This document shows, in pieces, positions 11,101 through 23,100 of a stretch of DNA of 64,000 nt. Source of the stretch: Ceriagrion tenellum. Its lineage: Eukaryota; Arthropoda; Insecta; Odonata; Coenagrionidae. Below the pieces are notes generated by a model. That model searched no databases. It saw only the letters and a list, made by a program, of their open reading frames with translations, and was not told the origin of the DNA. Location: positions 150,481,584 through 150,545,583 of the forward strand of contig OY720634.1 in assembly GCA_963169105.1 (NCBI GenBank). The letters are read 5' to 3'. Every line of letters begins with the position of its first letter. Position 1 is the first letter of the stretch. A program made the translations under genes and the position numbers.

Positions 11101-14100
11101 CTATTTATAGAGCAGATACGACAATGGGTGAACTCTAAGCAAACAGCGTTGCCTTTCGGAATTCCAGTGGTGTGGCGAGAATCTAGAGACAGCACTCACT
11201 GCTACTACAACAGCACTCACTGCTACCTCTGTTCTGTGAATGTGAAGGGATTTAACAGCAGGAACAAAAATAACATTGTGTATGCATGTAATATTCCATC
11301 CGCAATTTACCCGTTCCTCAAGGCCCTGATATACCAGTACCACAGCGTCCGGAACATTTACAGGAATGTCCCTCTTCTGAATCTGAAGCAGAAATAGCTA
11401 CTTCTCACTCGCCTGAAGGCGTTGAAAAAGAACCGATACTTTTCAAGAAAAGCGCATTAAATAACTTTGCTCGAAAAATTGATCTTACAAAGGAATCTGC
11501 CGAGGTGCTTGGGGTCTAGACTTCGTGAAAGGAACATGTTAGCGCCAGGGACGACATACTATTGGTACAGACATGGTGAACAAGAATTTACACCCTTCTT
11601 TTCTGAAGAGGGAGCTTTGGTTTACTGCAACAACATTTCGGAGCTTATGCTGAAACTAGGAGTACAACAGTATGATCCATTCCACTGAAGACTTTTTATC
11701 GATGCCTTCAAGCGTAGTTTGAAGTACGTCCTTCCTCACAATGAAAACAAACTTGCATCCGTTCCCGTTGCTTATTCAGTAACAATGCGAGAAACATACG
11801 GAAATCTTGAGATAATGTTGAGTAAACTGAAGTACCAGGAACACAAGTGGCAAGTGTGTAGTGATTTGAAAGTGATAGATATTCTGTTAGGTTTACAAAC
11901 AGGTCACACAAAGCACCCCTGCATTCTGTGCTAGTGGTACAGTCGAGCAAGGTTACAGCACTGGACCTAAAAAGAATGGCCTCGTAGACAGTGGATTGTA
12001 GGCTTGAAAAATAATATAAAACAAAATACACCTCCGCCTCATATCAGACTACTATATGAAGCAATTCATTAAGGCTCTAAACAATGAAGATGAATGCTTT
12101 CAGTACCTGTGTCATCGATTCCCAGGCATCAGTAATGCCAAAATCAAAGAGGGCATCTTCTCAGGTCCAGATATCAGAAAACTTTTTTCTGATGCTAACT
12201 TTGAAGATGTTATGTGCGGTACAGAACGATTGGCATGGAAAACATTCCGGGATGTGGTTAAGAACATTTTTGCTAACTCAGAGGATTCAGACTAGTAACA
12301 AGTGGTGGATAGAATGCTTGTTTCTTTCCAAGTTTTAGGTTGCAAAATGAGCTTAAAAATGAAAATGTTGGATTCACATTTGGACTATTTCCCTGAGAAC
12401 CTAGGAATGATGAGCAAAGAGCAATGACGAAGATTTCACCAGGATCTAAAGGAAATGGAACACAGATATCAAGGTAAATAGAACAAAGATATGCTGGCAG
12501 ATTACTGCTGGTTACTAAGTAGAGAAGATACAACTACACCTTACGCGAATAGCAAGGCTTAGAAGTTTCTTAAACTAAGTCAAGACATTATAAAATAGAA
12601 ACCGTGGACTTATCATTCTCAGTATGTTATGAGGCACAATGTATTTATCATACATTTTAGTCTTTTATTATATATATTTATATTATGTTAATAAGGATAA
12701 CAGTGTATTATAGGAGTGTTCAGTTGAGTTAAAATAATAAGAAAGAAGCATTCCACAGCATGCATGCATGTGATTCCATAGCAAGCATGTGATAATAGAA
12801 ATCTTGCAATTGCGCGTGCCTCGTATTCATCATATTTTCATTTTGATTTTTCTAATAAAACCTGATGTGATAGAGAAAAACTTACTTCAGTTCCGGAATT
12901 AGCATGCCAGAAATATAATAGATAACTATTTAAACATTATGCAATGATCGTAAAGTTTAAATTCGCTGGTCAGTGGAATTGTACGGCTATGCTACACTGA
13001 GGCCGTTTATTTTTGTCTGTCTTGGTGCCTGTCTGGGCTGCGAGTTCTTTGATTATGCTATTGGAGCTAGTTGTAATTGTCTTGAAGTAGGGTTCCTGCA
13101 TATTTTTCATTACTACCTTTAATTGGGGTTATGCCCGTCGTTATATGTATGTCTCGGTTCCTGGTCCACTGTCTCATTTTAAATATGGGTCGTAAGCACC
13201 TCCTTTCACATTTCCCTAGGCTTCCGATAGTCCTTTTCCGAGTACTTCCGTACGGTGCCTGAAGGAAAACGCGATCAATGAAAATATAATGAATAAATTG
13301 ATAGGTTGCCCCTAAAATTCCAATCGTACAACTCTTTTACATCCTCCACCGCCAAACTCGGTCATATGCCTTCTCCAATTTAGTGAACACTGCCTGGACA
13401 TGCTGACGGAGAAGGATCATTTCCCACAATGCCTTGCGTTTACCAAAAGGGGGTTTCATGGTTTCTTCTGTGGAATTGCGCCGAGGTATTTCTTCCTCCT
13501 CTAACGATTTTTTGTATTAGCTGCAGGTTGACATTAACTTTTCAGCCATCGGAATTCCTAGAGTTCCCGATTGCCTCGGGGTCCAAGCATCCTAACTGTG
13601 AAGAGTAAGAAAATGTCTTATCTTCATAATATTTTCCCATCATCAAAAACTATGGACAAGGATACCCTTCTCAAGGAATGGTCTCTTGCTGCAGAATAAA
13701 AGGCTTGCAAGCTCCGATTACTCCTATTTAGCTGAACTAGTGGGAGAAATAATAAACGGAACGGAATTGATGGTAGTAATATCGTCTTATTTAACTTACC
13801 TTGGATTCAATGCCCGTGCCTTCAGTAACTGTTGGTTCCTTGGTTTCCCCTCTGGAAGTGCGCTTAGGTGCGTCTTTCTTCTTTGTCGAATCTTCGTCTC
13901 GGCTGCAGGTTGGTATTAGCTCTTCAATCATGGTAGTGGTGAAGGTGTTCATTATTGTGTCTAACTTATCCATTAGTCCTGAGAAGTAGGCCTCCTGTGC
14001 TCCCCTGCTCGTTGTATTTTTGTCGATTGCATTGAACCACGACGTGCCCGAGGTTTTGTTCTCACTTATCTAGCGTGAGAGAGTTTCCAATTTAGATGAT

Positions 14101-17100
14101 GTAATCACTTGGTTTTATTAGCGATGGTACTCATATGACAGAAGTATCATCTCTTCTTTTAACTTACCTCGAACTCATTGCCTGTGCCTTCAATAGGAGT
14201 GGGTTCCGGGATTTCTTCTACGGAAGTGCGCTCCGGGTTTTCTTTTTCCTTTGACGAATCAAAACGGCTGTAGGTTAACGTTAACTTTTCAGTTATCACA
14301 AGATCGCCTCCCTGTCTTCCCAGGGATTTCAATTGCTTCGAGCTCGATGTATCTGCCTGTGAAGAGCAAGAGAATTTCTTACTACTCGTAATATGTTGCT
14401 GCCAGAAAGCCAAAACTATAGCCTAGGACTTTTCCTTCTCAGGGACTAAAAAACGTTTTGAGGTGGGAAGGGCATGTGAGATCCGGTGACCCTTATACTC
14501 TACTCTACGTATGGAGCTGAACTAGCGGGAGCAATTGTTAACGGAACGGAAAAAACGGAAGTATCATCTCCTCTTTTAACTTGCCTCGAATTCAATGCCC
14601 GTGTCTTCAGTAGAAGTGGGTTCCATGATCTCCTCTGTAGAAGTGCGCTCAGGGTTTTCTTTCTCCTTTGACAAATCTTCGAAACGGCTGCAGTTTGACG
14701 TTAACTTTTCAGTCATCGGATAATCGCCTCCCTGTCTTTCCAGGGATTCCAAATGCCTCGGGATCGAAGCATCTGGCTGTGAATAGCAAAAGGATTTCTT
14801 ACTCCTCGTAATATATTGCTGCCAGCGTACCAAAACTATAGACTAGGACTTCTCCTTCTCAGGAACTACAATCATGCAGAGGTGGTAAGGGCTTGCGAGG
14901 TCCAATGACCCCTACAGAGCTGAACTAGCGGGAGCAATTATTAACGGAACGGAATAAGTGGAAGTAATATCTCCCCCTTTAACTTACCTCGAATTCAATG
15001 CCCGTGTATTCATTAGAATTGGGTTCCATGATTTCTTCTGTGGATATGCGCTCAGGGTTTTCTTTCTCTATTGAGGAATCTTTGTTACGGCTGCAGATTG
15101 ACATTAACTTTTCAGCCATCGGAATATCGCCTCCATGTCTTCCCAGGGATCCCAATTGCCTCACCACCAACAGGCTCAATGCATCCGGCTGTGAAGAGGA
15201 TGTATATGTCTGATTCCTCATAATATATTGCTGTCAGCTCCCGAAAACTATTAAGTATGATACTCTTATTAGGGGTTACAATCTTATGCATGATAGGTTG
15301 GGATTTAGAGGGAGTTTCTATTCACTATCCTTGCAAGTAGTCTCGTGGGACAAAAACTTCTGGTGCAAAGGACGTCCGACATACATTATAAAATTGCATG
15401 CTGGAGCCTTATTGTGCGTATTTTCGTATCCGATTCGTAACTCTCAAATACAACCGCTTCACCAGTGTTGAAATTCGCTATGAAAAAATCATTTGACTTG
15501 ACCGGGATTCGAACCCGGATCTCCCAATTGCCGGTCAGGTGTGTCAGCTGGCTAACACACCTGACCGGCAATTGGGAGATCCGGGTTCGAATCCCGGTCA
15601 AGTCAAATGATTTTTTCATAGCGAATTTCAACCCTGGTGTATATGCACCCGTGCGAGTGACTTCGTACCACATCATTGTTACATGCAATGTTTGGAAACT
15701 CTTCACCAGTGATGAGTTTTTGTAGACTACAATATTTGTTTAAAAGTTTAAACACTCATTAATTACCCCACAGTCAAGATTTACTTTTGCAATATAGATG
15801 CATCCTTAGTAAAGGTTTTCAATGCAATATCGGCAGCCTTACCGTGTCTGACGTCCCATACCTTGAGATTTCTCTAGACCACGGACTTAAATTTAACACG
15901 ACTTTATAGACAAACTTTCGCATCCGACCTCGCATTTAATGTGTATTGATCGAAGGTCGCCACTGATATGGAGAGTTAGCGTGTATCAAGCGTTGTATGA
16001 GCGGTGACCATCTTCCCTACATGGAGTTATTGAGCTCCCCGGCGCAACATTTTTTATGCTACTCGGCCTGAAACAAGGAATATATAAGATGCATGAAGTT
16101 AATAAACTGTCTACGCAATTTTATCGTTATCCAGCCTGAAAATAGAAGTTAAACACATTTATATAAGTTGTTGTTTCATTTTCTACTATCGGAACTCGGA
16201 AAAAATTGCATGAGACAGTACAGTATAAACTATAAGAATTTGTTTAGCTTCCCCTTTTAGGGCCAGATTACGGAAAAAAATGCGCCAGAAAGCTCGGTAA
16301 CTAAATGCCGTGAAGATGAGTACCGTTCCGCCTCCAGCTCACCAAAGGATAATGACGGTGCTCTTCGTGCGTCGCTGGGTGACAGTGCTTGCAGATGACG
16401 GTGGGTGCCACCTCACTCGTTGTCTTCGGGTAGCCGCTCAGCTCAAAGTCAGCTCTGGGAAGAGGGTGAAACCAGCGGGTTGTATGTTTCCGTCTACTGC
16501 CCTCGGCCTCGGGGTGCCAATATGTTGTCCTCGTCAGGTTCCTCTGCTCTAGATTGCTGAGAGGGATTTTCATAGTTGACTCCAAGAGGTATCTTTCTGG
16601 ATTGAAAAGCAAATATGTTAAAGTGGAAGAATCCACTTACTCCCATTACAATGAGGATAATACTATATTTTAAACAGTACATACGGTTAAACGGATGAGA
16701 AAAATTGGCAGAATAAGCATTTTTATGTGGAAATTCTAGCTAACATGTCACCAAGACATCACTGGAGGGTTTTCCGGTTCTTTTCGCTTTAGGTTCATCC
16801 TTCTGGACGACAGTTTCGCCGGCATTCTAATCGGCTATTTAAGGACTTTGGACGCAGCCCTCGAGTCGCCCTTTGATCTGCGCGGAAGCTTTCGTCTCAT
16901 TATTTGAACTTGTTTGCGTGAGAACGCTACGAGGTCGAGAATACGGCTGGTAACACAATGAATCGTTGTCGGTGCATATATTACAAGCAATTTCATGGCT
17001 CATTTAATGCAAAAGATGTGGTGATTTGTCCTAAAGTGTTATTAAAAGTTTTTTTATTGAAGCGCTGATCTTCCTGAGGACTTTTGTCCAATATAATAGA

Positions 17101-20100
17101 CTAGCAAGTTTTTCGAGACTCCATTTGAAATTCAGCCTTAGCCGCAATAAATCTCGGTGACAATCCTAATGAACAACATAGTTCTGCTTCCTAATATTTG
17201 GCAATTCAAGCGTGGTGCGACGCTTGGCAGCTGGGATTAAATTTGAAATAGTGTGTCGTGGTGAACTTTGGAAACAAGAAAAACTCCCCTCAGTACAGTT
17301 ATTACTTACAAAATACCCAATTAATCAGCCACCCACATAACGTAGGCTTAAAAACAGTGTTGGACCGCGTGCAGAGAAGATCAGCAAGACTCGCGAAAGG
17401 CCATTATGATGGTCTCATAAGTGTTTCTGACCTCATGCAACAACTTGGATGGGAATCGCTTGCAGACCGTCGATTGAAAATTAGACTCAATCTTTTATGT
17501 AACTTCAAAACCGATTTATTTTTAGAAGTTATCAATATCTTACGAACTCCAACATACTACGGTAGATCAGATCATGAGAAAAAATAAGGAGAAGAGATTT
17601 TAGAACAGAAAGGTTTAAAACGTCGTTTTTCCTGCGATCGATAAGAGACCTAAATGGCTGCGTTTAAACTTTGAATTAGGTAGGTTGATAGGTAGAGTAA
17701 CTGATTAATTCAAGTACATCCTAATGCATGTTTCTATATCTGTCGAGTATATGCACCTGGAAAACGGTCACCGTGTCTACTACAGCGAACACAACGTACA
17801 AGATAGGTTAAGAACTCCTCAAATGACCACGATGACAGCATTCTTCAGGCTTTGTGGTTTTCTTATAAAATAAGTTCAATGTTTTTCACGCCGGTTGAAT
17901 TTCAACGGATACCTTCCGCTAGTATTCAATAATGAGGAATAAATATCATGAGCGGTCTCCATTCCCGGTCTTAGCGTGTTGTCTTACCTTGGCTCGTGAC
18001 TGGGCGCAATATTGCCACAATAGGGCTGGATTGTGAGCAGTTCTGATCAGAGCATTTGTCAGAGGAATATTGGGTCACGGACAGGTCCTTGTCGTCTTTA
18101 GATCGCCGCAGGATATTCCAGATGTCCCTCTGCGGAACAAACTCGGACCCCGAGCCGTTTCGCCTGATCAAGAAGAAGCGTGCATTCGCGGGCCCTTCTT
18201 CCACAGCTCCCTCTCCGATTCCTTCGACTTTCGAGAGGGCGGTGCTTCCGTCCACGCCCACGACGAAGATACTCCCCAGACCGTCGTCGGTCGTGCAGAG
18301 GTGGTCGCCGCCGCCCTCGGCACTCCGGCGACCTTCACCTTCATTTCTTGCGTTCGACGGTGCTGGAAAACATGTCGGAAAATGAGCGCGAAAAGGTGAC
18401 GCTGCCCTATGCCGAGCGTGTGGACAAATCTGTTGAAGAATAACTGTTATTTTACGATTTAAAAAATCGGAAAGGATTACGGAATACCTACGACTAATGG
18501 CGATGCAATAAATCATATGAAACCTTTTTTTTTAACTGGAAAATAGTAGAGTTATCTGAGAGAGACATACCGCACCGAAGCCCCATGTATGGTACAGCAA
18601 TATCTTTCACATATGTGTGCAATATATGGGGATATAGATGGAATCTATTAAATATTGGCCCAATAGAACACATGGGACATGTACGGATTCATATATGGGA
18701 AATATATGGAGCAAAATATGGAATATATGAGTCCATGTATGGAAAATGTGTGTCCATATAAGGGACACGTGGCCACATAAGCGGCATGTGGCCACACATG
18801 GACTCTATGTGCCGTTATACATACATGGGAAATAGATTTATGTATGTACGTGAATATTCCAATTTCCGTGCTAGGTTCCCAGGGTCTTATTATGAGCGTC
18901 TGAGATTAAATAATCAAGAGAAAGTTCATGGTTCAAGGTTGCAAGGTCATTCACTTTATTCTTTGACATGTTTTAATTTTATATTCAACAATTTGCGACA
19001 CTCAAAAAATCCAGAGCAAAAGCGGAGGTCAATAATATTTCCATGTACCAATTCGTCGTCAGCAAAAGATACCACCATCCATCGGCTTGCAGCACAGAGA
19101 CTCGGAACTCCAAGAGTATTAAAATAACTCTGAATGGACAACCATTTTAAATATAGAACAATCGGAAATATTTCCTAATCCCACTCCTCGGTTATCAGTA
19201 ATTACTCAAACGATCTTTGTTCACATTTCGGAGGACTGCAGAATGTGGTGCAAGCACGTTTCGCGCACCCATCCGGTTACAGTACTGTTCTTCACGTAAA
19301 ACACGTGAATTTAAAAGCGAAATCAAACGCTATAAATCACAGAACACAGAGGAAATTAGAAACCACAGAGGAAACATGCACACTGGCTTTTCTAAGACAC
19401 ATTACGGAGCGATGAACGCCGAAGGAGAAGTGAGCCTGCGAAAACATGTGGAAATTCCCAGCCAGTGGCGGGGTGGAAGCAGGGCTATGTCCCGTCATCT
19501 CCCGGTGTCTCCCATGCCTCCCAGTCTTTCCCAGTCAGCCGTAGAGCTGCGGGAATTTGACGGACGGGAAGAACGGGAACTTGACCTCTCATTGACTCCC
19601 ACGGAGGCTTGTGACGAACGTTAATTTTGCGTTTTTAGCAAACGATTCGACGCGGCTCTCATAAGTTGCCCTTTGGGGGGTTACGTAATCAAACGAAAGT
19701 GGCACGCGCTATTCAAAATATGTTATAATAACGTAAAATTAGCGTTAGTTTGTTGGTAGGGTAGCCCTATAGGGAAACTATAGACGGCCACGTTTGGGAA
19801 ACATACATGGGATTCATTAATGGGGCCATACATGGCTGCTAGGACTTAGGTGGTGGATAAGTGGAAAATGATTGTAATATAATGCCAAAAATGATCTATT
19901 AGAACACGAAACTTCGGTAAGAGATAGTGGTATTTAAAGGCTCTTATATAGAAGGGAGAATGTTAAGTAAAGGTGAAAAAGGAAAGGCATTTTGGAGGGC
20001 ATGAAGGCGGTATAACTATGGTGAGTCAAAGAAGCATATAGTGTCCCTAATATTGCAAATGATGTATACTGTTTATTTGAAGTGCCTAATAATTCATTAC

Positions 20101-23100
20101 AATGAAGGATTTTTTTCAGAAAGTCATGAGCCATCCTCAATCAGAAGGTTATCTATACTAAGTAATAACTACATGCGATATTGATATTTAATCACCTGCA
20201 TTGAAATATCCACTAACTGAAATATGTATGTTAAAATATAAGCAAAAATATGCATTCCATTGTCATATTTAGCACGTATATGAAAGATAATAAGGTGAAA
20301 AATGTTGAACACATTTATTCCACTAATATTCAACATGAATGGACTGTGAAATATATTTTATGAGTTGATTTATGGGCCATGTATGTCGAATATATGTCTC
20401 AAATATTGGGCTTCAGCATGGGATGTGCAATTCGAGGATCAAGGTTGAAATAGTACAAGTAACAGTCATTTTGGAATGTACGATATGCCGTATATACCTT
20501 CATCATAGAGAAAACTACAGTCGCTAAGTATGGATACCGAATTACCAGTCGCTACCTGCGCAAAATCTCTACGCATTTCGACGCAAACTTACAGCTCTAA
20601 GAAATATGCCCCTTAGGTCTTTCAGGGAAGTGGATGACTACCTGTAGATTGGAGAATCTGCATATGCAACCTCATATAAAAAAGTAGTTGGAATAAGGTG
20701 TATCCTGTTCACATACATTTGTAATTTAATTAGAGAGGAGCGAAAACTGCTGTGAGAAATATTACGGCAAAATTTTTAAATTTGGTAGGGTTTCTAAAGA
20801 AGCTTCGTAATATTTAATTGCTTTTGTTGAGAAATACCAAATAGGTACCAAAAAGGTACCAAATACCAAACAGGTAACAAAATATATCGCGCTAAGCATG
20901 GGGAGCTCTGATTGCGTCGTACTTGACGATAATTTTCTAGTACAGGCCAAAAAAAGATATTGCTTACCAGAAGGACGTAATGAATTTTATCACAAGGAAT
21001 ACCTTTTTTCTCTCTAAAAAGCAAGATTGTGTTTGCGTTCCATTTACTATTCACCATCAATTACGTACTAGGTGTAAAGAACTCACTTTGGTCAGCCGCA
21101 TGGAAGAACAGTGTCGATTCTGATCCTCCTTTGCACATCTTCACAAAGGAACGCTTAACAATCGTGTTGACTCCGTCAGAGGTGGTCATCTCGTAGGTGC
21201 CATTTGGTGAGACTCTCAGTAATATATCCTGAATAGACGCAAGGAGTAATTAGCTATTGAAATGGTGGGGAATGCCAAGGAGGCCATTATGTCTTACAGA
21301 ATGAACTCTAGTGTTGTTGTTAGGCTCGTGGTTTGTTGATAGCTGGATGTAAATTCGATATTATCTCTGAATAATCCCAGGGCTTGACTTTGCAATTTTA
21401 TATAATTGAGTTGTACGTATATCCTTGATCCTGTTCCCAAATTAATGGAAGGGACCAGATGCTCAATGACTTAATTAAAATATGTTTAGTGAATACTCCT
21501 CATTCAACACACAATGTCATGATTGCGTTAAAAGTTGGCGAATTTTAGGCAGGCATGCATTTGTAACCAACGCTTCAATCATATGACTGTTTATGTAATT
21601 TCAATACACGTTTCTTAACCAAGGAAACACTAGAGCTAACAATTGAAGTGTGTGTTAGCAAATCGTCATTTACGTAATAATATTCATATATGAGCAGGCA
21701 AGATAATCACATTCGTGTGAAAATTTGTATAATTTTTTATTTTGTTTTTATTTTTACGTCCAGAGTTACCTATGATGATGTAACTCTTTTCCAGATTCTT
21801 ACTCTGCCTGTAAGGTGCTATCATTAGCTGTGCTTTGAAAGGCTTCCTGTTCAATAAAGGAAGCACCATGAATGTGTCGCCTTGAACTAAAAGAATTGAA
21901 ATTCTTTATGGCAATCTTGGAAGCATTCAATTAACTACAAAAATACCAGAGATGTTGAACGAAACATAAGCCATGGTTCCGGAACGGTTCAGAGCTCAGA
22001 TAAAATTTCGGTTCACGGAATCGAACCGAAAGTAGGAACGAAAGTCCCGGAGCGATAGTGGTCCCGGAACAAAAGTGGAACGAAAAAGGAATCGTTCCAA
22101 ATACGGTTCAAGCAAGGAAAAGTATCTTGTTAATATTGCTGTTTTCAGGAATTCTCATCGTGTGTTTAGTTTTTCTGACTACAGTTTCTCCCCTCTTCCA
22201 TTACATCCTCCCGATTGAAATTTGATGGATATTTTACCAGTTCTACTGTTTCTCTGATCAGCCTGTCCAGCAGATGAACATGATGGCCAACTGAACTAGC
22301 AACTAAATACATAACAACGGGAAATAAATAATAACAATAATTACAAAATATCCAACGGACCTGAAGACGCCCCCAGGAAGAGGGGAGAAACTGTAGTCAG
22401 AACAACTAAACACGCTACGAGAATTCCTGAAAACAGCAATATTAACAAGTATATGAGTCGCGGAAGCCTTTAAAGAAAGGAAAAGTATCGTTCTAGCCTG
22501 CCCCCCAATGGTTCCGACTTTCATTCCGAGGAGTTTTAAAAGCGTACATTAATTTTTCAAAATTACCTGTCGCCTGTATGTCACTTTGAGTATAGTTTGG
22601 GGTGCTATTGAAAGTATTTCATCATGTTTGGTAATAATGGCAGACAATTTAAAGTTGCCTACATTTTAATGCAGTTAATGGCGAAAAATATTGGCATAAG
22701 GAGAAATTATAGGTTAAATTGTACTGTGTGCAGGACAATACCATCACTCAACCGGAATGGAGGGGATGTGCGACAACCGGCCCGGGGCTGATCTCAAGGA
22801 ATCGTTGACGAATATCCCTTTACGTACACGCAAAGCAACAGCTTAAACAATGGGAATTCTTATGGCACACCTACTGATCTTGAAAACAAGGCAAAAATTA
22901 AATGAGACCCGATTGGGCCCGGAACCATGAGTGCGAACCGAAAGTCCCTCCACCACTTCACTTGGTCTGAAACTATTCAAAAGAAGGAACGGTTTCGGAA
23001 CGTTATCTTTCGTTCAGAATTCTACTTTCGCTCCGTTAACGAAACTAAAGTCAAGCCGTACATAAAGTTTCATTCCCAACCGAAACTATTCTAAAAAAGA

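Larger units (their letters stand above)
13440..15260 (-). repeat. tandem array of exon-plus-intron units
   Basis: About five diverged direct units carry an exon and the same intron words (for example GAGCTGAACTAGCGGGA at 14514 and 14917, and a shorter match at 13731). A homologous unit lies at about 7990-8620. Unit length is about 400 bases where intact. Divergence between copies is substantial, so the array is not very recent. Confidence 0.8.

Noticed and set aside
15471..15620. A pair of genuine tRNA genes in inverted orientation
   Set aside because: Box B is good but the acceptor stem does not close, the anticodon loop lacks U33, and the same module with the ATGATTTTTT tail occurs as an inserted SINE with target duplications.
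18056..18385. Opposite-strand open frames of about 110 codons over exon 21
   Set aside because: They are shadows of the GC-rich exon; splice sites and the SPAG17 match are on the other strand.
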